A DNA stretch of 64,000 nt from Phytobacter ursingii (GTDB lineage: Bacteria; Pseudomonadota; Gammaproteobacteria; Enterobacterales; Enterobacteriaceae): positions 868,001 through 932,000 of the forward strand of contig CABDWT010000016.1 in assembly GCA_901456055.1 (NCBI GenBank), in the 5' to 3' direction. The notes beneath the pieces are model-generated. The model saw only the letters and a program-made list of their open reading frames with translations. It ran no database searches and had not been told where the DNA came from. This document shows positions 27,453 to 37,133 of the stretch, piece after piece. Every line of letters starts with the position of its first letter. Position 1 is the first letter of the stretch. A program made the position numbers and the translations under genes.

Positions 27453-28787
27453 CTAATTACCCCAGCGGCTTTTCAGGTAATTGACCGCCTGCTGCGTTTG
27501 CGGCTGGTTCAGGTAATCTTCACGGAACAAAATCGTGCCTTTTATTTGCGGCGTCGACTCATTCAAATCGAGCTGTTTTTTCAGTTCCGGCACACCGCCG
27601 TTTACGCTCCAGTCAGGCTCTTTTGGTGAAGGAGCGCCCACTTTATACAGCGCAACGCCAATATAGAGACGGGTATGGGTTGGTTTAACGACATCGGCCC
27701 ACCATTTTGCCAGCACATCATAACGCGCTGCGTCACGGGAAAACGGCCAGTACAACTGCGGAGCGATGTAATCCAGCAAACCTTGCTGTACCCAACGGCG
27801 GGTATCGGCGAAAGACTCATCATAAGCGGCAGCACCACGCGTGTCGGAACCTGCCGGGTCAAAAGAGCGGTTACGCCATACTCCGGCAGGGCTGACGCCA
27901 AACTCAACATTCGGGTTAATCTGTTTGATGGTGCGCGAAACCTGCTCAATCAACTGCTGCGTATTATGACGCCGCCAGTCAGCCTTCGAGGCAAACCCCT
28001 GACCATATTTTCTGAACGTCTCGCCGTCATTAAGCGCAGATCCCGCCGTTTCGGTATAAAAGTAGTCATCGAATTGCACGCCATCGACCGGATAACGGCT
28101 GACCACTTCCGCAACAATACTGGTTATCCAGTCACGGGCATCCGGAATACCTGGATCAAGGACAAACCGATCGCCCGCCGTCCGCACCCAGTCGCGGTGC
28201 AGGACAAAGACACTTGACGGATGCAGTGGCAGCGTAGAATTCAGATCGGCAACCGTAGAGGGCTTAATATTGGTGGAAACGCGGTAGGGGTTAAACCAGG
28301 CATGTACCCGCATACCGCGTTTGTGCGCTTCATCAAGCATAAATTGCAGCGGATCATAACCCGGATCCTGGCCAATTTTCCCCGTGAGGGTGTCGGACCA
28401 GGGCAGGATTTTTGACGGCCACAACGCCGTGCCGTCCGGTTTTACCTGGAAAAAGACGGTATTGATGCCAAGGCTTTTGAGTTTATCCAGCTTCACGCGC
28501 ATGGCTTGCTGCTGCTGATTAATACGGCTTTGCGCGCTGCCGACGCCATTCACCGAGGCAAGCGGCGGCCAGTCAAGGCGGGAAACCGTTGCCAGCCAGA
28601 CGCCGCGAACTGGCTCGTTATTTTGCAAAGCGTTGCCCGTAAGCGGATGTTTAGCGACTGGCGGAAGAGGGGTAACGAGAGAAACGGGTGGTTTTGAGGT
28701 ACAACTGGCAAGCAAAAAAGCCGTTGCCATAAACACACTGCTTTTTTTGATTCTCGTTAATGGAATAAAACGACGTGAGCGGTTAAT
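27453..28787 (-). CDS. digH: Glycosyl hydrolase DigH (YddW), outer-membrane lipoprotein
   Basis: A GH10-like lipoprotein very similar to E. coli YddW/DigH, which cleaves denuded peptidoglycan glycan strands. Visible are RGVWLATVSRLDWPP, NTVFFQVKPDGTALWPSKI, DPLQFMLDEAHKRGM, VHAWFNPYRVS, DGVQFDDYFYTE and YWPFSRDAARYDVLAKWW. The only ATG/GTG starts give a leader with no basic n-region. In frame upstream, GGAG is followed 6 bp later by ATT at 28787, giving a 29-residue leader MNRSRRFIPLTRIKKSSVFM ending in LLASC, a proper lipoprotein signal. I therefore propose an ATT start; with the internal GTG the gene would end at 28736. Confidence 0.82.
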   Translation of the reverse strand: MNRSRRFIPLTRIKKSSVFMATAFLLASCTSKPPVSLVTPLPPVAKHPLTGNALQNNEPVRGVWLATVSRLDWPPLASVNGVGSAQSRINQQQQAMRVKLDKLKSLGINTVFFQVKPDGTALWPSKILPWSDTLTGKIGQDPGYDPLQFMLDEAHKRGMRVHAWFNPYRVSTNIKPSTVADLNSTLPLHPSSVFVLHRDWVRTAGDRFVLDPGIPDARDWITSIVAEVVSRYPVDGVQFDDYFYTETAGSALNDGETFRKYGQGFASKADWRRHNTQQLIEQVSRTIKQINPNVEFGVSPAGVWRNRSFDPAGSDTRGAAAYDESFADTRRWVQQGLLDYIAPQLYWPFSRDAARYDVLAKWWADVVKPTHTRLYIGVALYKVGAPSPKEPDWSVNGGVPELKKQLDLNESTPQIKGTILFREDYLNQPQTQQAVNYLKSRWGN

Positions 28788-29076
28788 GGGATACTCCAGT
28801 ATTTCAGGTTGTCGCCTGGAGGCTCATTTTCGGCTTATTGCACGGTATGTCAATGCGCTAAAGTCTATTGCGCACAACTCCTGAGCAGCCTGTCGATATC
28901 TCAGTGCCAGTGATAACCACAACTGGCAGGACGCAATGCATGACAGGATCTGGCAAATTCTGCCTAAATGCGCAGAAAAACAGTCTTTTTTTGCCACGTC
29001 TGTCGCTTTTTACGGCTTCGGTTATGCTTATAAAACTCGTCGTATCTTTCCTGGAAAAAACCAAGGAAAAGCGCCA

Positions 29077-32004
29077 ATGAAAACGCGAATAAGCAAACTA
29101 AAAAATCGATATCCGTTGCACATCCAGATAACCGTTCTTTTTACGCTACTCATTGTTTCAATTGGCAGCATTATCATTCTTTTCAGTCATAGTCGGCTGA
29201 CTAAGCTTGCGGAAATCAGTACGCACCAACGTTATCAACAAACGGGTAAGGCGATAGCTGCGGAACTGAATTCACTGACACGAACGATGGCGGGTTCGGT
29301 GAACATCCTGGCGAAAATGGCTGTCGCCGATGCGGCGACAGAGCCACAACGGATGGCGCAATTGAGTAGCTTCATCATGGTGCTACAACAGAATGATTAC
29401 GCCAGTTCCGTATATTGCGCCTGGGATAACGGAGACTTTTTTATTCTTCGCCGTTTAACGAACCAAAATCGGCTGTTATTTAAAAGCCCCGCCAATGCGC
29501 AATGGCTGGTGCAAAACTATCGACTGGATGTCAATCCGCCGCAGAAAAAAGCATCTTATTTAGACAGTGCGCAAAATATTATTTCATCAGCCATTGTGCC
29601 TTATGATAATTACGATCCGCGCGCCCGGAAATGGTATACGCTTGCCCGCAGCGAAACAGGGCTGGTTACCTCGCCCAATTATATGTTTAAGGCCACAGGC
29701 GAAACCGGGTTTACCTACAGTCAGCTGGCAGATAATCAGCATGCGGTGATTGGGCTCGATGTTTCTCTCGCCTCACTTTCCGCGTTTTTGCAAAAACAAG
29801 GACTACCGCCTGGTAGCCAGGCCGCAATCCTGTCTGAATCAGGTGAGGTCATCGCCAGTCAGCCAACGCGTGAGGCTGGTAATAACGGCAGTTTGAACAT
29901 GGATAACTTGCCGGTCTTACAATCATTACTGGCGCATGAGAATGCCGGAAGCAGTGGTATTTTCAATGTTGCAAATGAAGACTGGTATGGTTCAGTAGTT
30001 AAGATTCACAGTAGCGGAAATGACTACCAACTGGCGATTGCCACGCCCGCGACTTTTTTGACGGCCGATGCCAGTGCGATCAGTCATCGTTCCACGCTGA
30101 TCGCTTTCCTGTTACTTCTCCTCAGTCTGCCGGTTATCTGGTATTTCTCGCGCAAAATATCCCATCCGTTACTCAGATTGCGCAAAGATGCGGAAGAGAT
30201 AAGCCAGTTAAACTTTGAGGCGCAACAGCAGCCGGGTACCCGCTCGATCATTGAAGAGATAGATGATCTGCATACGGCGATGGCAAAAATGAAACAAACG
30301 CTGATCAAGTTTATTTCAATGGGCAGTATGTTGAGTGTTAAGAATAATTTTACCCAGCAGATGCAGGGACTCCTGACCGAAACGACGGAAATCGCCGACA
30401 TGACAGGCGGGATGGTGTTTCTGTCAAATCAGGATGTCAACAAATTTACGCCTGCCGCCTTCCGTTGGCGTGAGGAAAACATCGACTTCTCTGACATTCA
30501 GCCGCTCACCGTGGACCACGATCACTGTGCCGGATTCTGGCAACTATTGCAGGGACAGACGGTAAGCGGCATGTTAAGTCGTGAAAATACTCCGCCGTCA
30601 CTGCTGGCGTTTCTTTTACCGCATCTGCCAGTGCGTTACGTCGCCGTACCGATGCAAACTCACGATAATCACCCGATGGGTTTCCTGTTGCTTTTCAATA
30701 GCGATGTGCTTACCGATAAACAGGAAAATGCCAAGATTCAGTTGATCAATTCGCTGGTCGGAATGCTGTCGGTGGCGATCGAAGCCCAGCATCTTTTGGC
30801 TGAACAGAAGAAGCTGCTGAATGCCTTCATTAAACTGATTGCCGGGGCGATTGACGAGAAAAGTCCTTATACCGGCGGTCATTGCCAGCGCGTACCGGTT
30901 ATCACAAAAATGCTGGCAAAAGCCGCTGTTGAAGCACAAGAGGGACCTTTCGCCAGATTTACCCTTTCTGACAGCGAGTGGGAGGAATTGCATACCGCCT
31001 GCTGGCTGCATGATTGCGGGAAGATCACCACCCCGGAAGTTGTCGTTGATAAAGCCACCAAGCTTGAGCAGATCTACAACCGGATCCATGAAATTCGTAT
31101 GCGCTTTGAACTGCTTAAACGGGAAAAAGAAATTGAATTCTTGCGACATCACGATGAGCATGCTGACGCGCAAGCACTGGAAGCGGCACTTCGCCAGCTT
31201 GATGACGATTTCTACTTTATTGCCCGCTGTAATATTGGCAGTGAGTTTCTTTCTGATGACGCACTGGCACGGATTAAGTCGATTGCCGCATATCGCTGGA
31301 CGCGCACACTCGACGATACCGCAGGCGTTTCACAGGACGAGTTAACGCGCAAAAGACGCCAGCCCGGTGCAGTGTTACCCGTTCAGGAGCCGATGCTGGC
31401 AGATAAAGAAGAGCATATCGTCTACCGCACCGATGTCAGTAAGGAGGCTGACCGATATCACTTCAAGCTGAAAAAACCGCTCTACCAGTATAACTATGGC
31501 GAAATTTATAATTTGAGTATCCGCCGCGGCACGCTCAATGATGAGGAGCGCTACAAAATCAACGAGCACATCATACAGACCATTATCATGCTGGATAATT
31601 TGCCGTTTCCGCGCACGATGGCCAATGTGCCGATTATTGCTGGTGGACATCATGAACGCATGGACGGCAACGGTTATCCATACCAGCTTAATGATTCGCA
31701 GATGAGTATGCAGGTCAAAATGCTGGCGATTGCGGATGTTTTCGAAGCGTTAACGGCCATTGACCGGCCATACAAACCAGGAAAATTGCTCTCTGAAGCG
31801 CTCAGTATCATGGTCAGTATGGTGAATGAACATCACCTGGACCGGGAACTGTTTATTTTGTTCCTGCAGTCGGGCGTCTGGCTTGACTATGCGCAGACCT
31901 ATTTAGACCCGGAGAAAACGGACCGCGTGAATGTTTCGGCGCTGCTGGCGAAAATTAAGCCGCAGCAGAGTGAAGGGATAACGCCTGAAACCAGCCCGGC
32001 GTAA
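29077..32004 (+). CDS. Cache-HAMP-GAF-HD-GYP signalling phosphodiesterase
   Basis: A 975-residue membrane sensor. Two transmembrane helices (about 17-37 and 342-362) flank a periplasmic double-Cache domain with the YDPRARKWY...SPNYMFKATGETGFTYSQ motifs. HAMP follows (SRKISHPLLRLRKDAEEI), a GAF-like domain (about 425-580) and an HD-GYP-type domain from about 590. The HD pair is CWLHDCGK and the second part reads GGHHERMDGNGYPYQL, with HERMDGNGYP in place of the HE-GYP motif. An insertion of about 190 residues separates them, as in a subset of such proteins. It probably degrades cyclic-di-GMP in response to an external ligand. ATG at 29077 has AAGGAAAA upstream; the longer frame from 28936 is rejected. 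Confidence 0.85.
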   Translation: MKTRISKLKNRYPLHIQITVLFTLLIVSIGSIIILFSHSRLTKLAEISTHQRYQQTGKAIAAELNSLTRTMAGSVNILAKMAVADAATEPQRMAQLSSFIMVLQQNDYASSVYCAWDNGDFFILRRLTNQNRLLFKSPANAQWLVQNYRLDVNPPQKKASYLDSAQNIISSAIVPYDNYDPRARKWYTLARSETGLVTSPNYMFKATGETGFTYSQLADNQHAVIGLDVSLASLSAFLQKQGLPPGSQAAILSESGEVIASQPTREAGNNGSLNMDNLPVLQSLLAHENAGSSGIFNVANEDWYGSVVKIHSSGNDYQLAIATPATFLTADASAISHRSTLIAFLLLLLSLPVIWYFSRKISHPLLRLRKDAEEISQLNFEAQQQPGTRSIIEEIDDLHTAMAKMKQTLIKFISMGSMLSVKNNFTQQMQGLLTETTEIADMTGGMVFLSNQDVNKFTPAAFRWREENIDFSDIQPLTVDHDHCAGFWQLLQGQTVSGMLSRENTPPSLLAFLLPHLPVRYVAVPMQTHDNHPMGFLLLFNSDVLTDKQENAKIQLINSLVGMLSVAIEAQHLLAEQKKLLNAFIKLIAGAIDEKSPYTGGHCQRVPVITKMLAKAAVEAQEGPFARFTLSDSEWEELHTACWLHDCGKITTPEVVVDKATKLEQIYNRIHEIRMRFELLKREKEIEFLRHHDEHADAQALEAALRQLDDDFYFIARCNIGSEFLSDDALARIKSIAAYRWTRTLDDTAGVSQDELTRKRRQPGAVLPVQEPMLADKEEHIVYRTDVSKEADRYHFKLKKPLYQYNYGEIYNLSIRRGTLNDEERYKINEHIIQTIIMLDNLPFPRTMANVPIIAGGHHERMDGNGYPYQLNDSQMSMQVKMLAIADVFEALTAIDRPYKPGKLLSEALSIMVSMVNEHHLDRELFILFLQSGVWLDYAQTYLDPEKTDRVNVSALLAKIKPQQSEGITPETSPA

Positions 32005-32018
32005 CGCCGTCTTAATAA

Positions 32019-32051
32019 CCCGAAGCGAGCGCCGCATCGGCTCGCTTCGGG
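32019..32051. terminator. Terminator between the HD-GYP gene and lysC
   Basis: A 12-bp perfect stem, CCCGAAGCGAGC with GCTCGCTTCGGG and a 9-base loop, lies between convergent stops. GTTTTATTC begins 9 bases past the stem on the plus strand. It may serve both genes. Confidence 0.6.
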
Positions 32052-32061
32052 CGGCGCAGTT

Positions 32062-33423
32062 TTATTCGAATAAACTGCGATGAAGGACTTTGACTGCGCT
32101 GTCTGATGAGGCGGCAGGCAGCAGGAAACAGAGCGTATGGTCGGACGCGCCGTGGCAAATCATCCGCACGTGATGTTTTTCCAGCTCAGTAAACACATCT
32201 TTGCAGACACCGGACGTCTGAGTGAGGTCGTTACCGATAAGTGTTACCAGGTCCAGACCGGTCTCCAGCTCAACGCGACAGCGGGAAGAGAGTTCGGTCA
32301 ACAACGACGTGGTCAGCGAGTCTGCATCACCCGAGGTGGCGCCCGACGCATTGAGGATCAGCGCGATGCTGGTTTCTGAGGTGGTCACCAAATCAATCGC
32401 CGTATTATGACGTGACAGCACCGCAAACATCTCAGCCAGGAATACGCACGCAGGTTGGGTATTCAGACTGTGCAATTTCAGCAGGGTCTGTTTACGACGC
32501 ACGGCCAGCGCACGGTAGCGGGGGGGATTATCCGCATGGCAACATACCAGTGTACCGCCTGCAGACGGATTTTTACTGGAACCCACAAAGACCGGAATAT
32601 TTTTGCGCATTGCTGGCAACATAGTGGCAGGATGCAGCACTTTAGCGCCATAGGCCGCCATTTCGCTGGCCTCAGAAAAGGTGACGTTATCCATGCGCTG
32701 TGCCTGGGGAACAATCCGCGGATCGGTGGTGTAAATGCCGGCAACATCGGTCCAGATATCCACGCGTGCGGCGTGTAACGCCTCACCAAACAATGAGGCG
32801 CTGTAATCGCTACCGCCGCGCCCCAGGGTCGTCGTGTGCCCCTTCGCATCACTGCCAATAAACCCCTGCGTGATCACTAACGCCTGTTCCAGACGAGGGC
32901 GCAGCTGTTTTTCCGCCAGTTCCGCGATTGCCGCAGGCATCGGTTCTGCACAGCCGAAACCGTCATTTGTACGGATCACTTTTCGTGCATCAAACCACTG
33001 TGTTTCAACGCCGCGCTCACGCAACACCTCGACGAACAGCAGACTGGACATCAGCTCACCGTGACTGACTAACGCGTCGTTCAACGCCGTTGAACTGACA
33101 CTGGCCGCTTCTTCGGCAAGACGGCTGATATTATCGAGCAGATGGTCAATTTCCTGACTAATAGCCGTTGGCTGGCTCAGCCGGGAAATAATATTGTACT
33201 GGATGGCGCGTAGCGTTTCGATTTTGTCCGTGCGTTCACCACTCTCCAGGCCAGCGGACAGTTCCACTAACAGATTGGTGACGCCAGCAGAGGCGGACAA
33301 TACAACCAGACGAACATCTTGATCGGCAAGGACGATGGAGGCACTACGGTTCATCGCGTCAAAATCAGCAACACTGGTGCCACCAAATTTTGCAACAACG
33401 ATTTGTGGATAAATGCGAGTCAT
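32062..33423 (-). CDS. lysC: Lysine-sensitive aspartate kinase III
   Basis: A 453-residue monofunctional aspartokinase, close to E. coli LysC (449). The catalytic domain has VAKFGGTSVADFDAM at the N-terminus, the VLSASAGVTNLLV loop, GFIGSDAKGHTTTLGRGGSDYSA with the kinase signature and TTDPRIVPQAQRM. Two ACT domains follow from about residue 300 (LLKLHSLNTQPACVFLAEMF and VTLIGNDLTQTSGVCKDVF) and carry lysine feedback. It makes aspartyl phosphate, the precursor of aspartate semialdehyde used by Dat next door. The leader upstream is unusual; see 33424-33660. Confidence 0.93.
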   Translation of the reverse strand: MTRIYPQIVVAKFGGTSVADFDAMNRSASIVLADQDVRLVVLSASAGVTNLLVELSAGLESGERTDKIETLRAIQYNIISRLSQPTAISQEIDHLLDNISRLAEEAASVSSTALNDALVSHGELMSSLLFVEVLRERGVETQWFDARKVIRTNDGFGCAEPMPAAIAELAEKQLRPRLEQALVITQGFIGSDAKGHTTTLGRGGSDYSASLFGEALHAARVDIWTDVAGIYTTDPRIVPQAQRMDNVTFSEASEMAAYGAKVLHPATMLPAMRKNIPVFVGSSKNPSAGGTLVCCHADNPPRYRALAVRRKQTLLKLHSLNTQPACVFLAEMFAVLSRHNTAIDLVTTSETSIALILNASGATSGDADSLTTSLLTELSSRCRVELETGLDLVTLIGNDLTQTSGVCKDVFTELEKHHVRMICHGASDHTLCFLLPAASSDSAVKVLHRSLFE

Positions 33424-33660
33424 AACAATCTCATATCAGGGCGCCATATAAGGAATGGCATGAAAATTTTCATTCTCGGCATAAGGGAAGCGGGCTGAGA
33501 AAGGGGGAATAACCCCGTTACGTCAGCGGCTTACGCCTTACGAAATGTCCGCCCGCGAACATTTCTGATTACAACCCAGGATGTTGCTCCCGTTGTCGAT
33601 AACATGTTTGCCTGTAACGCGTTACCGGGGTGTTACTTATTTATTACTTAAATTATTAAT
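33424..33660 (-). promoter_or_regulatory. lysC leader, possible decayed lysine riboswitch
   Basis: Read on the minus strand, 33541-33580 contains CCTGGGTTGT, ATCAGAA and a hairpin GAAATGT/ACATTTC, resembling the 3' half of the E. coli lysC lysine riboswitch. The purine-rich 5' core is not recognisable. A short GGGG/CCCC hairpin with CCCCCTTTC follows (33501-33519). The similarity is from memory and partial. Confidence 0.35.
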
Positions 33661-34205
33661 TTCCTTTTGCAATACGCGTTTCTTCTTTGTCGCGCAGGGT
33701 TAAGCTGTCGTGAAAATGTCACGTTTTCTGGTTAATTTTGGCAAACGCCATCGTCGCTTTTACCAGGTATTGCGATGTACAGGGATTTTATCGCGGGCAT
33801 AGTAAGTGATTTAACCCGCCGGATCGATAATTTCCTTACGCTTTATGACAAAGAAGTAAAAAAAATAATAATGCACTCAAATGCTTCCATCATCATTAAC
33901 TTTAAATGACAGCAAATCCAGAATAAATAACCATAATATAGGTTAAGGCGATGTCGTTATCACGATGTTGTACATAAATCAGGCATTACGCACTAAGTAA
34001 CAGAATTAGTTACAAAATATGATGCTTACAATAAAGCCAGTTGCGTTGTTTCTCATTGATTTCAAATAAAAATGTCTTAAAACGGTGTGGAAAATAAAAT
34101 ATTGAGTCCGTTGCTAAAAAAACATATATTAGCCGCGTTTTTTACACCCCCCCTTAAACATTAATTCAACCCGGCGTTAATCATACCCGCGGTTGTAGGA
34201 GTGAT
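33661..34205. promoter_or_regulatory. AT-rich control region between lysC and dat
   Basis: About 545 bp that become strongly AT-rich from 33,840. It should contain the lysC promoter on one side and the dat-ddc promoter on the other. A 44-codon frame at 33775-33909 has only a weak ribosome site and is not called. TAGGAG precedes the dat start. Confidence 0.5.
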
Positions 34206-35591
34206 ATGATGACGGATAAAGTCCGTATTGATACTTTGAGTGCTAATTCATTACCGCAAAGCAATGAAACCTTTTTAGCAAGACAAGCTGAGTTTGAATC
34301 CAATGTCCGCAGCTATCCGCGCAAATTGCCTTTAGCGATTGCCAAAGCGCAGGGCGTTTGGATCACTGATGTCGAGGGCAATCAATATCTTGACTGCCTC
34401 GCAGGTGCCGGGACGATGGCGCTTGGTCATAACCATCCTGAAGTGCTTCAGAGCATCCAAAGTGTCATTACCAGTGGCTTACCGTTACATACGCTCGACC
34501 TGACCACGCCGTTGAAAGATGAATTTTCATCTTATCTTCTGTCGTTGTTGCCGGGTCAGGGTAAAGAGTACTGCCTGCAATTTACCGGTCCTTCCGGCGC
34601 TGACGCCGTTGAAGCTGCACTGAAACTGGCGAAAAAGGTCACCGGCCGTTCTGGCGTGATCAGCTTCTCCGGCGGTTACCATGGCATGACCCATGGCGCG
34701 CTTTCTGTGACAGGTAACCTGTCACCTAAAGAAGCCGTCAACGGTATGATGCCAGAAGTGCAGTTTATGCCGTATCCAAACCAGTACCGTTGCCCGCTGG
34801 GTATCGGCGGTGAAGCCGGTGTTAAAGCGCTGACTTACTATTTCGACAACCTGATCAATGATGTCGAGAGCGGTGTGCGTAAGCCTGCTGCTGTGATCCT
34901 GGAAGCTGTACAAGGCGAGGGCGGCGTTAACCCGGCCCCGGCGGGGTGGCTGCAGCGTATCCGTAAAGTGACGCAGGAACACGGCATTATGCTGATTATC
35001 GACGAAGTGCAGGCTGGTTTTGCCCGTACCGGTAAACTGTTCGCCTTTGAACATGCTGGCATTGAGCCTGACATCATTGTTATGTCTAAAGCTGTCGGTG
35101 GCGGTTTGCCTCTGGCTGTTCTGGGCATCAAAAAACAGTTCGACGCCTGGGCTCCGGGTCACCACACCGGTACCTTCCGTGGCAACCAGCTGGCGATGGC
35201 AACCGGCCTGACCACGCTGAAAATCCTGAAAGACGATCGCATTGCCGATAAAGTCGCTGTGCAGGGCGAGTGGCTGAAAGGCAAACTGGCCGAGCTGCAG
35301 CAACGTTACCCGGTCATCGGTCACATTCGCGGTCTGGGTCTGATGATCGGTATTGAGATCGTTAAGCCGCACGAAGCGCAAGATCACATGGGTTGCTACC
35401 CGGCTGACGGCGAACTGTCTGCACTGTTACAGAAAGAGTGCTTCAAAGCAGGGCTGATTCTGGAGCGCGGCGGCCGTAACGGTTGCGTACTGCGTCTGCT
35501 GCCTTCGCTGTTGATCAGCAATGCAGAACTGGAAATCTTCCTGGATAAATTTGAAACCGCGTTGCTGAACGCTGGCGTTAAACCTGTTTAA
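34206..35591 (+). CDS. dat: L-2,4-diaminobutyrate:2-oxoglutarate aminotransferase
   Basis: A 461-residue class-III PLP aminotransferase. Features: [37 protein letters not shown], the [14 protein letters not shown] stretch, [31 protein letters not shown] and the PLP lysine in [13 protein letters not shown] (Lys295). It transfers an amino group from glutamate to aspartate semialdehyde, giving 2,4-diaminobutyrate. The pair with ddc, 17 bp away, is the known route to 1,3-diaminopropane. Of two adjacent ATGs the second (34209) has slightly better spacing from TAGGAG. Confidence 0.93.
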   Translation: MMTDKVRIDTLSANSLPQSNETFLARQAEFESNVRSYPRKLPLAIAKAQGVWITDVEGNQYLDCLAGAGTMALGHNHPEVLQSIQSVITSGLPLHTLDLTTPLKDEFSSYLLSLLPGQGKEYCLQFTGPSGADAVEAALKLAKKVTGRSGVISFSGGYHGMTHGALSVTGNLSPKEAVNGMMPEVQFMPYPNQYRCPLGIGGEAGVKALTYYFDNLINDVESGVRKPAAVILEAVQGEGGVNPAPAGWLQRIRKVTQEHGIMLIIDEVQAGFARTGKLFAFEHAGIEPDIIVMSKAVGGGLPLAVLGIKKQFDAWAPGHHTGTFRGNQLAMATGLTTLKILKDDRIADKVAVQGEWLKGKLAELQQRYPVIGHIRGLGLMIGIEIVKPHEAQDHMGCYPADGELSALLQKECFKAGLILERGGRNGCVLRLLPSLLISNAELEIFLDKFETALLNAGVKPV

Positions 35592-35608
35592 TCGGAGTTG
35601 TCGATAGC

Positions 35609-37072
35609 ATGTCTGATATTAATCCGATTCTGTCAGGTTCTGAGCAGAGCATTGCTGCCTATCAGGACGCCATTGAGCAAAGCACGAAAGCCGTTGTGCA
35701 ATGGTTACAGCAACCTGAGATGTATCAGGGCAAGACCGTCGAGCAGCTTCGCGAGCGCATCAATTTAGCGTTTAACGCTCAGGGCCTGGGTAACCAGGCC
35801 GCTATTGAGCGCGCCGTTGAGTATTTTCTCAAAGACAGTCTGTCCGTGCACCACCCGCAGTGCGTGGCGCATCTGCACTGCCCGAGTCTGGTGATTAGCC
35901 AGGCGGCGGAAGTGCTGATCAACGCCACCAACCAGAGTATGGACTCCTGGGACCAGAGCCCGTCTGCCACCATCATGGAAGTGAAGCTGATTGAATGGCT
36001 GCGCGAACAGGTTGGTTTCGGCGCGGGCGACGCCGGTGTCTTCACCAGCGGCGGTACGCAGAGTAACCTGATGGGCCTGATGCTGGCGCGTGATGCGTTC
36101 TTTGCTCGTCAGGGCCACTCTGTTCAGCAGAACGGTTTAACGGGCGATCTCAGCAAGCTCAAAGTGTTCTGTTCGGAAAATGCGCACTTCTCCGTACAGA
36201 AAAACATGGCACTGATGGGGCTGGGTTACCGTTCTGTCACGCTGGTGAAAACAGACGAATTCTCGCGTATGGACGTGAGCGATCTGTCCGAAAAACTGGC
36301 GCAGGCGAAAGCGAACGGCGAGCAAGTGATGGCGATTGTCGCTACTGCTGGCACCACCGATGCGGGGGCTATCGACCCGCTGGCAGATATCGCGGCACTG
36401 GCAGCGAAAGAAGGTATCTGGGTTCATGTCGATGCAGCATGGGGCGGCGCGCTCCTGCTGTCTGAGAAGTATCGCCACTACCTGAACGGCCTGGAGTTAG
36501 TGGATTCAGTTACCCTGGATTTCCATAAACAATTCTTCCAGACCATCAGCTGCGGCGCGTTCCTGCTGAAAGATGCACGTCACTACCAGCTGATGCGCTA
36601 CCAGGCGGCCTACCTGAACTCCGACTTCGATGAAGAGCACGGCGTTCCGAACCTGGTATCGAAGTCTTTACAGACCACACGTCGTTTTGATGCCCTGAAA
36701 TTGTGGATGGGCCTTGAAGCACTCGGTCAGAAGAAATACGCCGAAATCATCGATAACGGTGTGACGCTGGCGCAGGATGTGGCGGCCTGGGTTCTTGAGC
36801 AGCCGCAACTGGAACTGGTCATGAAGCCGCAACTGGCAAGCGTACTGTTCCGCTTCCGTCCGGCGCAGGGGGATATGGCCTTTGTTGCCCTGTTGAACCA
36901 GCGCATCGGCGACGCGCTGCTGGCATCCGGCGCTGCGAACGTGGGGGTCACCGAAGCGGATGGCATCACCTGCCTGAAACTGACGTTGCTGAACCCGACC
37001 GTAAACCTGCAGGACGTTAAAGTGCTGCTGGAAAGCGTTAAAGCCTGCGGTCAGCAACTGCTGAACGCCTGA
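35609..37072 (+). CDS. ddc: L-2,4-diaminobutyrate decarboxylase
   Basis: A 487-residue group-II PLP decarboxylase. Motifs: HPQCVAHLHCPSLV, GVFTSGGTQSNLMGLMLARD, TAGTTDAGAIDPL, VHVDAAWGGALLLS and the cofactor lysine in TLDFHKQFFQ (Lys307). It decarboxylates 2,4-diaminobutyrate to 1,3-diaminopropane. GGAG-like sequence (TCGGAG) precedes the ATG. It ends 18 bp before a strong terminator, so dat-ddc is a two-gene operon. Confidence 0.93.
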   Translation: MSDINPILSGSEQSIAAYQDAIEQSTKAVVQWLQQPEMYQGKTVEQLRERINLAFNAQGLGNQAAIERAVEYFLKDSLSVHHPQCVAHLHCPSLVISQAAEVLINATNQSMDSWDQSPSATIMEVKLIEWLREQVGFGAGDAGVFTSGGTQSNLMGLMLARDAFFARQGHSVQQNGLTGDLSKLKVFCSENAHFSVQKNMALMGLGYRSVTLVKTDEFSRMDVSDLSEKLAQAKANGEQVMAIVATAGTTDAGAIDPLADIAALAAKEGIWVHVDAAWGGALLLSEKYRHYLNGLELVDSVTLDFHKQFFQTISCGAFLLKDARHYQLMRYQAAYLNSDFDEEHGVPNLVSKSLQTTRRFDALKLWMGLEALGQKKYAEIIDNGVTLAQDVAAWVLEQPQLELVMKPQLASVLFRFRPAQGDMAFVALLNQRIGDALLASGAANVGVTEADGITCLKLTLLNPTVNLQDVKVLLESVKACGQQLLNA

Positions 37073-37090
37073 TTTAACCCGCTACGCGAG

Positions 37091-37126
37091 AAAAAACCGA
37101 CAGCAGAGATGCTGTCGGTTTTTTTA
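37091..37126. terminator. Strong bidirectional terminator after ddc
   Basis: CCGACAGC pairs with GCTGTCGG (6-base loop), with six or more A before and eight T after. It ends ddc on the plus strand and the citrate-synthase-like gene on the minus strand. Confidence 0.9.
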
Positions 37127-37133
37127 TGTCTGC

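Noticed and set aside
28936-29076. N-terminal extension of the HD-GYP protein
   Set aside because: The extension is polar, without a ribosome site, and the later ATG at 29077 has AAGGAAAA and gives a normal membrane start.
33775-33909. 44-residue frame between lysC and dat
   Set aside because: Only a weak AGG-type ribosome site and no recognisable product; kept as part of the control region.
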